Shown: positions 53,700 to 63,006 of the stretch, one piece after another | Layout: each line of letters starts with the position of its first letter | Numbering within the stretch: position 1 is the stretch's first letter | From: UBA10566 sp963678155 | GTDB taxonomy: Bacteria > Bacteroidota > Bacteroidia > Bacteroidales > P3 | Direction: 5' to 3' | Assembly (NCBI GenBank): GCA_963678155.1 | Contig: OY782678.1 | Coordinates: 1,550,001 to 1,614,000 of the forward strand | DNA: 64,000 nucleotides | Notes under the pieces: generated by a model | What the model was told of the DNA's origin: nothing | Databases searched by the model: none | The model's input: only the letters and a program-made list of their open reading frames with translations | Position numbers and translations under genes: made by a program

Positions 53700-53772
53700 G
53701 CATTAATAAATCTATTCTAAGTCAAAAGAATAGAATCTAAGAAAAAGAAATCCCCTTAAAATATCTTAAAAA

Positions 53773-53841
53773 CTACGATGCACATCGTAGATAGTCTACG
53801 ATACCCATCGTAACACCACCACGATGCCCATCGTAGTACAA
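53773..53841. repeat. 23-bp phased hairpin array
   Basis: Three units start at 53773, 53796 and 53819, exactly 23 bp apart, each of the form ctacgat-n-atcgtag. Architecture matches 14101-14187 although the stem sequence differs. Confidence 0.85.
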
Positions 53842-53869
53842 TTTATTCCCTATTAAAATATTTTTTAAT

Positions 53870-53938
53870 CCCGTTTAATTAGAATTATATCCCGTTTCCG
53901 TAGAAAAAGATCCCTTTTAATTTCAGAAAAAAGGGGTT
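53870..53938. repeat. 21-bp phased array (tcccgttt family)
   Basis: Units start at 53870, 53891 and 53912, 21 bp apart, with a reversed ggggttt near 53933. The last hairpin ccctt/aaggg has the same TTAATTTCAGA loop as 14268-14278. Confidence 0.75.
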
Positions 53939-54053
53939 TAAATTCAAAAAGTCTTTGTTTATTTCTCTTATATAGAAATGTCGGATTATTGATATAAGAG
54001 TTATAGATTGATAAATCTTTGTGGTTAATCTATTTATGTAATTATAATGTCTT

Positions 54054-55736
54054 CTATGGAATATTGATTGAGGCAATAAATGTGCTACCTTGACCGATTT
54101 CACTTTCAATACGCATAGTACCACCATGAGCTTCAACAAAATCTTTTGAAATGGCTAGTCCTAATCCACTACCTTGTACTTTAGTTCCTGGTACACGAAA
54201 ATAACGGTCAAAGATACTCTGATGATAACGAGGGTCTATTCCTTTGCCAAAGTCTTTAACATAGATTTCAATTGTTTTACCCACTTGGCGTGCTCCAACA
54301 ATTATGCGTGCGTTCTCTTCTGAATAGTGTATTGCATTTGAAAGTAGATTTGTTATTACCCATGCTATTTTTTCACTGTCAATAAATAGTTTTGGAAGTT
54401 TTTCTGGGTATTCTATTTCTATATTGCAGCCAAACTTTTCAGCAAGAACTCTGGTTGCATTTATTGCATAGTTTATCAATTCAATTGGTTTTGTTACCTT
54501 TGGATTTAGTTGTAATTTTCCTGTTTCTACTTGAGTCATTTTTAGTAATTCACTGGTTATGCTAAGTAGCCTATCACTACTTTCATGTATGCTTTGAGTT
54601 AATTCAGCTTGTTCTTTGTTCATTTCCCCTATACGTTTATCTTCTAATAATTTTAGACTCATCATTATGGCTGATATTGGGGTTTTTAATTCGTGTGAAA
54701 TTATAGATATAAAGTTTGTTTTTGCGTTGTCTAACTCTTTGAATTTGGTAATATTTGAGAGTATTATTACTGTACCTGTGTTGCTGGTATTTGCATAATT
54801 TACTTGGAAGTAACTTTCTTTATTGTTTGAATATATCTTTAAAGGTTCATCTTTTGTGAAATCAGGATCCATTCCACGAATAAGTCTACGAAACAGATCA
54901 TTGTTTAGAGATATGTCTAATGCAGATTGGTTTATGATTTTTTCATGTGTTATATTGAGAATTGTTGTTGCAGCATTGTTTGCAAAAAGTACAGTTTTCT
55001 GATTATCCAAACATATTATTGGTTCATCTATTGAGTTTATGATAATTTCCAAGTAACGTTTGGTTGCTATTATTTTTGCTAAACTGCTTTTGCGGAATGT
55101 GGCAAGTTGTTCTGCCATGCTATTGAATGATTCTGCAACTTGTCCAAATTCTGATTTTTCATCAAAATTCAAACGATTATCATAGTTTTGTTTTGATACT
55201 TCAATTATACCATCAGTTAATTCTTTAATTGGGCGGTTGAAAGATTTTGGAAAAAGCACTAACATTAACATCGCGACAATTGCACTAATTATTGCTAATA
55301 CTATTATCCAAACCATTGCTGTATTGGCTCTCAATTTAGCTATTTCCGATTTGTGATATATTGATGTAGTATTTAGTAATATGATATTGTTTATTGATTG
55401 GCTTAAGTCTATGAAATTTGTTTCACTTTGTTCTTTTGCAAAAGTGTTAAACTTTCGTACTAAATCTTCTGTTATTTGTTTCTCATAAGGCTCAGTAATA
55501 TTTTTTTCTTGTAGTTTCATACTCATCCTAAAGGTAGCCAATGATGTATCTTGATGAAAATTATTGAGAGCTTCCTGCATCTGTTGTGCGTATTTTACTG
55601 AATTGTAGTTATCCGCCAAGATATTTTCTGTATCTCGTTTCATATTGCTTATATATCGTACTGAAAATAATCCCAGTAGAATAATAATTAAAAGAAGAGA
55701 ACCTATCGAGTAGGTTAGTTTGTTTTTTATTTTCAT
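54054..55736 (-). CDS. Membrane sensor histidine kinase next to kdp
   Basis: A 560-aa kinase: membrane helix 1 (about 10-26), a periplasmic helical sensor (about 30-145), helix 2 (AMVWIIVLAIISAIVAMLML), HAMP (about 170-222), PAS (IINSIDEPIICLDNQKTVLFANNAA), HisKA with the phosphorylated His in SIISHELKTPISA (about 347) and a HATPase domain (NLLSNAIHYSEEN, DFGKGI, GSGLGLAISK). It follows the KdpD N-terminal protein by 5 bp. It probably supplies the kinase part of a split KdpD and phosphorylates the NtrC-type regulator upstream of kdp; the pairing is inferred from position. Confidence 0.9.
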   Translation of the reverse strand: MKIKNKLTYSIGSLLLIIILLGLFSVRYISNMKRDTENILADNYNSVKYAQQMQEALNNFHQDTSLATFRMSMKLQEKNITEPYEKQITEDLVRKFNTFAKEQSETNFIDLSQSINNIILLNTTSIYHKSEIAKLRANTAMVWIIVLAIISAIVAMLMLVLFPKSFNRPIKELTDGIIEVSKQNYDNRLNFDEKSEFGQVAESFNSMAEQLATFRKSSLAKIIATKRYLEIIINSIDEPIICLDNQKTVLFANNAATTILNITHEKIINQSALDISLNNDLFRRLIRGMDPDFTKDEPLKIYSNNKESYFQVNYANTSNTGTVIILSNITKFKELDNAKTNFISIISHELKTPISAIMMSLKLLEDKRIGEMNKEQAELTQSIHESSDRLLSITSELLKMTQVETGKLQLNPKVTKPIELINYAINATRVLAEKFGCNIEIEYPEKLPKLFIDSEKIAWVITNLLSNAIHYSEENARIIVGARQVGKTIEIYVKDFGKGIDPRYHQSIFDRYFRVPGTKVQGSGLGLAISKDFVEAHGGTMRIESEIGQGSTFIASINIP

Positions 55737-55741
55737 ATCTA

Positions 55742-56863
55742 TTAAGAAAGAATTATAAGGTCAATATTTGATTTGGCAAGTGAGTTAAAAAGGTGTCTAT
55801 ATCTTAATGCTGCAATTATGATATTCCATGCTCGTATTTCTGGTTTGCCTATACAAACCGTACTTATTTGTCTAGTATTACATACTTCAATAATTCCTGT
55901 TACAACATTAGGCGCTTCAACTTGAATTACTTCTCCACCAAGTTCTGTTGCAAGTTTAAAATGGTTTATTAAATAGCGTTGAGAGGCAAGACTTATTTTA
56001 TCAGCACTTTCATTAGGAGTTCTTACATATAGTACTGAAAATGTAGAATTGTAATGAGTTGATAGGCGAGCTACTTTTCGTATTATTTTTCTGGAACTCT
56101 TTTCTTTGCTACTTATACATGCAAGGAATCGCTCATGTCGAACATTAACATTCTGAGTAACTTCAATCTCAATCTTTTTTTCAACCCTAAGAGCAACTTC
56201 TTTCAATGCCAATTCTCTAAGTTGTAGTATATTTTCTGACTTAAAGAAGTTACTTAGTGCTATGGCTATTTTATCAGCTTGATATATCTTTCCACTTTTT
56301 AGGCGAGCTATTAATTCGTCAGCTGTAAGGTCTATATTTACAACCTCGTCAGCCATTACAAGCACACTATCAGGAATACGTTCTTTTACTTCTATTCCAG
56401 TAATACTTTCTACTTCTTGATTTAAGCTTTCTATATGTTGAATATTAATAGCACTAATAACATTAATTCCTGCATCTAAAATATCAAGTACATCTTGCCA
56501 TCGTTTTTCATTTTTGCTGCCATCAACGTTTGTATGAGCAAGTTCATCAACTATTACAATTTCTGGACGTATTCTAAGAATAGCTTCTAAATCCATATCT
56601 TCAAGCTCTTTTCCTTTATAGAAAATTTTGCGACGTGGGATTTCTGTTAGTCCTTCAAGTAGCATTTCGGTTTCTTTGCGCTGATGAGTTTCAATATATC
56701 CAATTTGAATATCTATACCACTTTCTAGCAATTGATGTGCTTCTTGTAACATTCTGTAAGTTTTTCCTACACCAGCCACCATTCCAATATAGACTTTAAA
56801 CTTACCTCGACGAGATTTTTTTATTAGGTTTAAAAAATGTTGAACGTTAGGTTGATATTCCAT
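55742..56863 (-). CDS. kdpD: KdpD N-terminal sensor protein (split)
   Basis: A 373-aa product from ATG 56863, equal to only the cytoplasmic N-terminal part of KdpD. It has the KdpD domain with Walker A-like GMVAGVGKTYRML and VDELAHTNVDG, then a universal-stress-type domain (about 240-373). The membrane and kinase parts of classical KdpD are absent and a separate kinase gene follows. Its own -7 box lies upstream (56887-56894), so it can be transcribed apart from kdpABC. Confidence 0.92.
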   Translation of the reverse strand: MEYQPNVQHFLNLIKKSRRGKFKVYIGMVAGVGKTYRMLQEAHQLLESGIDIQIGYIETHQRKETEMLLEGLTEIPRRKIFYKGKELEDMDLEAILRIRPEIVIVDELAHTNVDGSKNEKRWQDVLDILDAGINVISAINIQHIESLNQEVESITGIEVKERIPDSVLVMADEVVNIDLTADELIARLKSGKIYQADKIAIALSNFFKSENILQLRELALKEVALRVEKKIEIEVTQNVNVRHERFLACISSKEKSSRKIIRKVARLSTHYNSTFSVLYVRTPNESADKISLASQRYLINHFKLATELGGEVIQVEAPNVVTGIIEVCNTRQISTVCIGKPEIRAWNIIIAALRYRHLFNSLAKSNIDLIILS

Positions 56864-56886
56864 AATAATTATATAATTATACTTTT

Positions 56887-56894
56887 CAAAGATA
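56887..56894 (-). promoter_or_regulatory. -7 box of the split kdpD and kinase genes
   Basis: The minus strand reads TATCTTTG 23 bp before ATG 56863. Confidence 0.55.
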
Positions 56895-56931
56895 GTCAAA
56901 AAATAATATGAGCATTATTTATTGCGGATTA

Positions 56932-57492
56932 TTAATTTTTATATTTTTCATCGAGAGCAATATTTAGTTTCAAAACATTTATTACAGGAACGCCAATTAT
57001 TGGTGTTTCTATAAGACTATCGACAATCTTTTTAATGTCTTCTTGTTTTACTCCTCTTGCTTGAGCTACACGTTTAATTTGTATGTTTGCTGATGCAATT
57101 GAGATATGCGGGTCTAGTCCACTTCCACTTGCTGTAACCATTTCAGCAGGAACTTCTTGGCGATTTAAGTAAGGGTGAGCAATAAGGAAACTATCTATTC
57201 GTAAAGACACCTCTTCTAAATATTGTGGATTTGTTGTTCCTTTATTACTTCCACCAGAGCCAGAACCATTGTAATCTACATAAGAAGGGCGAGACCAAAA
57301 ATATTTTGTGGAAGTAAATTTCTGTCCAATATTTTCAGCTCCAACAACCTTGTTGTTTAATGTTAAAACTGTTGCATTCCCTGAGTTGGGAGTGGCTATT
57401 TTTGCCACAACCCATAGTACTAATACGTAACCAATAAAGAGTATTACGCAAAATGCGATTGTTATTTTTATTGAGATTAAAAAGTTTTTCAT
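56932..57492 (-). CDS. kdpC: Potassium-transporting ATPase KdpC subunit
   Basis: A 186-aa product from ATG 57492; the frame upstream would run into kdpB. One N-terminal membrane helix (SIKITIAFCVILFIGYVLVLWVV), then the KdpC periplasmic domain with FTSTKYFWSRPSYVDYNGSGSGGSN, VTASGSGLDPHISIASANIQIKRVAQARG and the final VLKLNIALDEKY. It stabilises the KdpA-KdpB complex. It lies 4 bp after kdpB. Confidence 0.96.
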   Translation of the reverse strand: MKNFLISIKITIAFCVILFIGYVLVLWVVAKIATPNSGNATVLTLNNKVVGAENIGQKFTSTKYFWSRPSYVDYNGSGSGGSNKGTTNPQYLEEVSLRIDSFLIAHPYLNRQEVPAEMVTASGSGLDPHISIASANIQIKRVAQARGVKQEDIKKIVDSLIETPIIGVPVINVLKLNIALDEKYKN

Positions 57493-57496
57493 CTTA

Positions 57497-59527
57497 TTAA
57501 AGTATTGTGGCAATAAACATGTCAATTAATTTTATACCTATAAATGGAGTTATAACTCCGCCTAATCCATAAATAAATAGATTACGGCGTAATAGAGCTG
57601 ATGCACCAATTGGTTTATATTGTACGCCACTTAGCGCTAAAGGAATGAGTAGAGGAATAATAAGAGCATTAAAAATGACAGCAGATAGAATTGCTGATTC
57701 TGGGGATTGTAGATTCATTATATTTAGAGCTGCTAAAGCTGGAATTGATTTAATAAATAGAGCAGGAACAATTGCAAAATATTTGGCGACATCATTTGCA
57801 ATACTGAATGTTGTGAGTGTTCCACGAGTCATCAGTAATTGTTTTCCAATTTCTACAATTTCAATAAGTTTTGTAGGGTCATTGTCCATATCTACCATAT
57901 TGCCTGCTTCTTTTGCCGCTTGAGTACCACTATTCATAGCAACTCCTACATCAGCTTGAGCTAAAGCTGGAGCATCATTTGTTCCATCACCCATCATTGC
58001 AACAAGTTTTCCATTACTCTGTTCACGACGAATATACTCCATTTTATCTTCAGGTTTAGCTTCAGCAATGAAATCATCAACACCTGCTTTATTTGCAATA
58101 TATTTGGCGGTTAGTTCATTATCTCCAGTTACCATAACTGTCTTAACCCCCATTTTGCGAAGTCGTTCAAAACGTTCTTGAATGCCAGGTTTTATGATGT
58201 CTTGTAGTTCAATTACACCCATAACAGTGTTGTTTTTTGCCAAAACGAGAGGAGTACCTCCATTTTCTGCAATTTTTTTTGATAGTTCATTAGCATAAGC
58301 AGGAAAAGTGCATTTTGCTGATTCAATAAGTTTGGAAATTGCTTCGGTTGCACCCTTAACAATTGATATTCCATTACGAAGCTCAACTCCAGAACATTTA
58401 GTTTGTGCAGAAAATTCAATCCAACGGCAACCAATTAGAATTGTTTGGTCAATATCAAACCCTTGATTTCTGCTGAGTTCTATGATTGATTTTCCTTCAG
58501 GAGTTTGGTCTGCTATAGATGCTAAAATACAAGCTTCAACAAAATCTTTCTGATGTTTTGGGTCTATTGCATAAAAGCTAGTAGCCTTACGGTTCCCAAT
58601 TGTAATTGTTCCTGTCTTATCAAGTAGTAATGTGTCTATATCACCTGCTGTTTCAACGGCTTTACCTGATTTTGTTATTACATTGGCACGAAGAGCTCTA
58701 TCCATTCCAGCTATACCTATTGCAGATAGTAAACCTCCAATTGTTGTTGGAATAAGACATACAAATAGAGATACTAACGATGCTATGGTAACCATTGTAC
58801 CTGTGTAATTTGCAAAAGGTTTAAGAGTTACGCAAACTATAACAAAAATAAGAGTAAAGCCAGAGAGTAATATTGTTAATGCAATTTCATTAGGACTCTT
58901 TTGTCGAGATGCCCCTTCAACAAGTGCTATCATTTTATCTAAAAAGCTTTCTCCGTGTTGAGCTGTAACTTTTACTATAATATGGTCAGAAAGTACTTTT
59001 GTCCCTCCTGTAACCGATGTCTTATCTCCTCCAGCTTCTCTGATAACTGGGGCAGATTCACCTGTGATTGCACTCTCATCAATTGAAGCAATTCCTTCTA
59101 TAATTTCTCCATCTGTTGGAACTATATCGCCAACCGAGCATTCAAATATATCTCCTTTCTTTAAAATTGAACTGCTTACTATTTCTATATTACCATCAAC
59201 TAATTTTTTAGCGGGGGTTTCTTCACGAGTTTTGCGTAAACTTTCTGCTTGTGCTTTTCCTCGAGCTTCGGCTATTGCTTCGGCAAAATTGGCAAATAGC
59301 ATAGTAATGAGTAAAATAATAAAAATGGTTAGATTATATCCAAAAGAGCCTTGATTCTTATACCCAAATAAAACGCTAACAGTTATTACCAGCATTACAC
59401 AACTAGCAATGAGTACTGTGAATATTATTGGGTTTTTAAACATTTTCCTTGGATTAAGTTTAATGACAGACTCTTTCAAACTTGAGATTAGTTGTTCACG
59501 AGTTATAAAAATATTATTCTTTTTCAT
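57497..59527 (-). CDS. kdpB: Potassium-transporting P-type ATPase KdpB
   Basis: A 676-aa P-type ATPase that energises high-affinity potassium uptake. It has the dephosphorylation motif ITGESAPV, the phosphorylated Asp in DKTGTITIGN (about 304), the nucleotide-binding CKGATE-like KGATEAI, MVTGDNELTAKYIA and the hinge MGDGTNDAPALAQADVGVAM. About seven membrane helices. Length is typical. It lies 5 bp after kdpA. Confidence 0.98.
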   Translation of the reverse strand: MKKNNIFITREQLISSLKESVIKLNPRKMFKNPIIFTVLIASCVMLVITVSVLFGYKNQGSFGYNLTIFIILLITMLFANFAEAIAEARGKAQAESLRKTREETPAKKLVDGNIEIVSSSILKKGDIFECSVGDIVPTDGEIIEGIASIDESAITGESAPVIREAGGDKTSVTGGTKVLSDHIIVKVTAQHGESFLDKMIALVEGASRQKSPNEIALTILLSGFTLIFVIVCVTLKPFANYTGTMVTIASLVSLFVCLIPTTIGGLLSAIGIAGMDRALRANVITKSGKAVETAGDIDTLLLDKTGTITIGNRKATSFYAIDPKHQKDFVEACILASIADQTPEGKSIIELSRNQGFDIDQTILIGCRWIEFSAQTKCSGVELRNGISIVKGATEAISKLIESAKCTFPAYANELSKKIAENGGTPLVLAKNNTVMGVIELQDIIKPGIQERFERLRKMGVKTVMVTGDNELTAKYIANKAGVDDFIAEAKPEDKMEYIRREQSNGKLVAMMGDGTNDAPALAQADVGVAMNSGTQAAKEAGNMVDMDNDPTKLIEIVEIGKQLLMTRGTLTTFSIANDVAKYFAIVPALFIKSIPALAALNIMNLQSPESAILSAVIFNALIIPLLIPLALSGVQYKPIGASALLRRNLFIYGLGGVITPFIGIKLIDMFIATIL

Positions 59528-59532
59528 ATTGT

Positions 59533-61230
59533 TTATAGAGTTAAATATTCAGCAATAGGTCCTAATGTGAGTGAAGGGAAAAATGCTAAGGCAGCAATTA
59601 TTAATATTACAACAAATGTCATTAATGAAAATGTAGAGGTATCGGTTTGTAGTGTTCCAGCACTTTCTGGAATATATTTTTTTGAAGCCAGTAAGCCAAC
59701 TATTGCAATTTGTCCTATTATTGGCAAGTAACGAGTAATGATAATAACCAAACCTGTAGATATATTCCAAAAATTAGTGTTGTCACCAAGTCCTTCAAAG
59801 CCTGAACCATTATTAGCAGAGGAAGAAGTAAATTCATAAAGCATTTCACTTAGTCCATGAAAAGATGGATTTGCCAACCATTGTGAAGCTAATTCTGGAT
59901 TTGAATTTGCCAAGTAACTTGATATAGCCGTTCCACAAAGAATCATAAATGGATGGAGAAGGGCTATAATTATAGCTATTTTCATTTCCTTTGCTTCTAT
60001 CTTTTTCCCCATAAATTCAGGTGTTCGTCCAACCATTAATCCACTGAGAAAGACAGCAATAATAATAAATATATAGTAATTCATAAAGCCAACACCAACT
60101 CCGCCAAACCAACAGTTAGTTTGCATGTTAAGCATCATCAGCATTCCAGAAAGTGGAGTTGCGCTATCGTGCATACCATTGACTGAGCCGTTAGAAGTTG
60201 CTGTTGTAGTCATAGCCCAAAGAGCTGTTGCTGCTGAGCTAAATCGAGTTTCTTTGCCCTCCATACTTCCTGATGTTTGAGAAATTCCCATCTTGTCAAT
60301 ACGGGGATTTCCTATCATTTCTTGATCAACCGACACAAATACAGTAAAGAGATAGGCGAAAAGCATAACCCCAAATATACTGAATGCAAATTTCTTTTTA
60401 CGAAGGTAGAACCCAAGAGCCCAAACAAGAGCCATAGGTAGAAGAATTATGGAAACGCACTCTACTATATTAGTGAAATATGATGGATTTTCAAGAGGAT
60501 GTGAAGAGTTGGTTCCATAAAATCCACCTCCATTTGTTCCTATTTGCTTAATTGCTGCAATAGCTGCAACAGATCCTTGTGAAACTGTTTGAGTTCTGCC
60601 TTCCATAGTAGTGAAGGTTTGCTTGCCTTCAAAAGTCATAGGTACACCTCCAATAATTAGTAAGATTCCAACAAGTAAAGATAAGGGTAGTAGAATACGA
60701 GTAACGCTTTTTACTAAATAAACCCAAAAGTTTCCAAGAGAGTTAGTCGTTTTTGCTGCCATTCCTTTAAGTACTGCTGCAAATGCTGCCATTCCTGTAG
60801 CTGCTGCCAAGAACTGAAAAAGCATGATAACAAAGATTTGAGTAAAATATGTTACTCCACTTTCTCCGCTATAATGTTGCAGGTTACAGTTGGCAATAAA
60901 GCTCATTGAACTGTTAAACGCTTGAGCAGCATTCTGACCAATGTTTCCATCAGGATTTAAAGGTAAGAAACCTTGTGCTACAAGTAAAATCATTCCCCAA
61001 AAGAACCAAAAAAGGTTTACTGTAAGCAGGACAACAAGAAAATGTTTCCAATTCATTTGTTCATTAGGGTCAATGCGACATAATTTAAAGAGCTTGTTTT
61101 CCAATGGAGAAAGGAAATCAAGAAAGGTTTTCTCTCCTTTGTAAACCTTTGCAATATAATATCCAAGTGGATAACTCAAGGCTATAGCTAGCGCCACTTG
61201 GAAAATAATTCCTGTAATTTCTGAATTCAT
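59533..61230 (-). CDS. kdpA: Potassium-transporting ATPase KdpA subunit
   Basis: The 565-aa ion-binding subunit with about ten membrane helices and four selectivity-filter-like loops (for example NCNLQHYSGESG, IGTNGGGFYGTNSSHPLENP, TSNGSVNGMHDS, SSSANNGSGFEGL). It selects and passes potassium while KdpB hydrolyses ATP. It starts 5 bp after the tiny kdpF frame. Confidence 0.98.
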   Translation of the reverse strand: MNSEITGIIFQVALAIALSYPLGYYIAKVYKGEKTFLDFLSPLENKLFKLCRIDPNEQMNWKHFLVVLLTVNLFWFFWGMILLVAQGFLPLNPDGNIGQNAAQAFNSSMSFIANCNLQHYSGESGVTYFTQIFVIMLFQFLAAATGMAAFAAVLKGMAAKTTNSLGNFWVYLVKSVTRILLPLSLLVGILLIIGGVPMTFEGKQTFTTMEGRTQTVSQGSVAAIAAIKQIGTNGGGFYGTNSSHPLENPSYFTNIVECVSIILLPMALVWALGFYLRKKKFAFSIFGVMLFAYLFTVFVSVDQEMIGNPRIDKMGISQTSGSMEGKETRFSSAATALWAMTTTATSNGSVNGMHDSATPLSGMLMMLNMQTNCWFGGVGVGFMNYYIFIIIAVFLSGLMVGRTPEFMGKKIEAKEMKIAIIIALLHPFMILCGTAISSYLANSNPELASQWLANPSFHGLSEMLYEFTSSSANNGSGFEGLGDNTNFWNISTGLVIIITRYLPIIGQIAIVGLLASKKYIPESAGTLQTDTSTFSLMTFVVILIIAALAFFPSLTLGPIAEYLTL

Positions 61231-61235
61231 AGAAG

Positions 61236-61316
61236 TTAAAATTTTTCAGGTTTAATTAGCACGTAGATTAAATAAATGAATACGGCTATGCTTAGTATTA
61301 ATAATGCTGTAAACAT
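61236..61316 (-). CDS. kdpF: KdpF small membrane subunit
   Basis: A 26-residue peptide (MFTALLILSIAVFIYLIYVL then IKPEKF). Single hydrophobic helix; the end YLIYVLIKPEKF parallels the E. coli KdpF end YLVYALINAEAF. It lies immediately before kdpA, the expected place for this stabilising subunit. Confidence 0.85.
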   Translation of the reverse strand: MFTALLILSIAVFIYLIYVLIKPEKF

Positions 61317-61325
61317 AATTTTCTT

Positions 61326-61421
61326 TTATATTTTGTTAAACCATTTGATTGAGGCATAGAAAATACCGAAACATGCAACTCCTAATATAAGGAGCAATAC
61401 GAAAAGTAGTAATTGATTCAT
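61326..61421 (-). CDS. Additional 31-aa membrane peptide at head of kdp operon
   Basis: The frame encodes 31 residues with one hydrophobic helix (LLLFVLLLILGVACFGIFY) and a basic end (IKWFNKI). It precedes kdpF by 9 bp and has a plausible start 32-40 bp downstream of a sigma-54-like promoter. I know no family; it could be a second KdpF-like peptide or a leader peptide. Confidence 0.5.
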   Translation of the reverse strand: MNQLLLFVLLLILGVACFGIFYASIKWFNKI

Positions 61422-61452
61422 CTTTTTAGTGTTTTATTTGATAACACTAAAA

Positions 61453-61467
61453 GAAAAATACATGCCA
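61453..61467 (-). promoter_or_regulatory. Sigma-54-like -24/-12 promoter for kdp
   Basis: The minus strand reads TGGCATG, 4 bp, TTTC, close to the TGGCACG-N4-TTGC consensus. The -24 GG is followed after the correct 10 bp by TC in place of the usual GC. It lies 32 bp before the first small frame, and the next gene upstream encodes a sigma-54 activator. A palindrome ccttcca-aaa-tggaaagg (about 61529-61547) could be the activator site. Confidence 0.6.
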
Positions 61468-61576
61468 CGACTTTAAACATTGCTTATTATTAATAAGTTA
61501 CGTCTTTTGTTGTGATAGGAAACCCTTCCAAAATGGAAAGGTCGGATGTCGTTTTGGTGTGGTTTATTTATATTTA

Positions 61577-62911
61577 CTAAATCTTGATACCGTATTCGTC
61601 CATTTTACGGTAAAGTGTGGTAAGCCCTATTTTTAGAAGACGTGCAGCTTCTGTTTTATTACCATTTGTGAAGTTTAGAACTTTTTGAATATGTTGTTTT
61701 TCCATATTGCAGAGTTCCATGTTGGAGATAGAGTTGTTTTCTTGAATTTTAACTTCTAAAGGCAAGTCGGAGATTCTAAGTTTATTATTATTGGCAAGAA
61801 TTAAACTGCGTTCAATAACGTTTCTCAATTCACGCACATTTCCCTTCCAGGGATTATTCAATAAAGCATCATAAAAAGGCTTTTCCACCTCAGTAATTGA
61901 CTTTCTCATTTTGGCGGAAAAAGCATCAATAAAGCTGTTTGCCAAAAGTATTATATCTTCCTTGCGACCTCTTAGTGCTGGAAGTTCAATATTAAATACA
62001 GACAGACGGTAAAACAAGTCTTCCCTAAATTCGCCCTTAGAAATACTTTCTTTTAAATCACGATTTGTGGCAGCAATAATTCTAACATCAACTTTAGTGT
62101 TTTTACAGTCGCCAACCTTAATAAATTCGCCACTCTCCAAAGTTCTTAAAAGTTTAGCCTGAAGCACAAGAGGCATTTCACCTATTTCATCCAAGAAAAT
62201 AGTTCCATTATTTGCTTGTTCAAATAAACCTTTTTTATCTCTTATTGCACCTGTGAAAGCACCAGCCTTATAACCGAACATTTCACTTTCAAGTAATTCA
62301 TGGCTAAGTGCAGAACAGTTGACAGCAACAAAAGCACCATTTGAACGAGGACTTGCAGAGTGAATCGCGTTTGCAAATATTTCTTTTCCTGTTCCCGTTT
62401 CACCAGTTAGTAAAATGGAAGTGTCAGTTACCGAAACCTTTTTTGCAAGCTCTATTGCGGATAGTATTTGTTTTGACTTTCCAATTATGGAATTAAAAGT
62501 ATATTGTTTATTGTTTATTGATTCAAGCTTAGCAAGGCGAGTTTTTAGTTCAATCTGTTCAGAAGCATTGGAAATTAAAGGAATTATTCTATTATTGTCA
62601 TCACCTTTTGTCAAATAATCAAAAGCCCCATTTTTAATTGCCTGAACTCCATCTGAAATATTACCATGAGCAGTAAGCATTATAACTTCGCAATTAGGAA
62701 GTGCAGATTTTATTTGAGGAATAAAGTCGACTCCATTTCCATCTGGTAAGAAAACATCACAAAGAATAATATCAGGTTTATGAAGCTTAATTTGTTGAAG
62801 AGCAACCTTTAAATTTTCAGCCTGAAAAACCTCATAACCTTCAAGAGATATTATCCTTGAAAGCAATAATCTTATCTGAGGTTCATCATCAATAATCAAT
62901 ATCTTTGTCAT
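61577..62911 (-). CDS. NtrC-family sigma-54-dependent response regulator
   Basis: A 444-aa product from ATG 62911. Receiver domain with the phosphorylated Asp in IILCDVFLPDGNG (about 53), an AAA+ domain with Walker A LTGETGTGKE (about 168), the sigma-54 contact loop GAFTGA (about 219), Walker B TIFLDEIGEM and R-finger region, then a Fis-type helix-turn-helix (NKTEAARLLKIGLTTLYRKMDE). It is divergently placed from nothing but directly ahead of kdp on the same strand with a sigma-54-like promoter between. It likely controls kdp in place of the usual OmpR-type KdpE. Confidence 0.92.
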   Translation of the reverse strand: MTKILIIDDEPQIRLLLSRIISLEGYEVFQAENLKVALQQIKLHKPDIILCDVFLPDGNGVDFIPQIKSALPNCEVIMLTAHGNISDGVQAIKNGAFDYLTKGDDNNRIIPLISNASEQIELKTRLAKLESINNKQYTFNSIIGKSKQILSAIELAKKVSVTDTSILLTGETGTGKEIFANAIHSASPRSNGAFVAVNCSALSHELLESEMFGYKAGAFTGAIRDKKGLFEQANNGTIFLDEIGEMPLVLQAKLLRTLESGEFIKVGDCKNTKVDVRIIAATNRDLKESISKGEFREDLFYRLSVFNIELPALRGRKEDIILLANSFIDAFSAKMRKSITEVEKPFYDALLNNPWKGNVRELRNVIERSLILANNNKLRISDLPLEVKIQENNSISNMELCNMEKQHIQKVLNFTNGNKTEAARLLKIGLTTLYRKMDEYGIKI

Positions 62912-62929
62912 CAATCATTATTTATTTTA

Positions 62930-62937
62930 CAAAGGTA
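62930..62937 (-). promoter_or_regulatory. -7 box of the NtrC-type regulator
   Basis: The minus strand reads TACCTTTG about 18 bp before ATG 62911. Confidence 0.4.
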
Positions 62938-63006
62938 TAATATTTTTGGTTCTGTAACGAATAGATAGGGTAATTAAGAATTCTTAATTTAACTCAATTA
63001 ATAGTC

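Larger units (their letters stand above)
53511..54053. other. Intergenic region with terminator, promoter and three phased arrays
   Basis: Lies between convergent genes. In order: terminator hairpin (53529-53562), 21-bp taaccc array (to 53630), -7 box (53692-53699), 23-bp hairpin array (53773-53841), 21-bp tccc array (53870-53938) and AAATGTCGGATTAT (53976-53989). No coding sequence was seen downstream of the promoter, so a noncoding transcript is possible. Confidence 0.65.
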
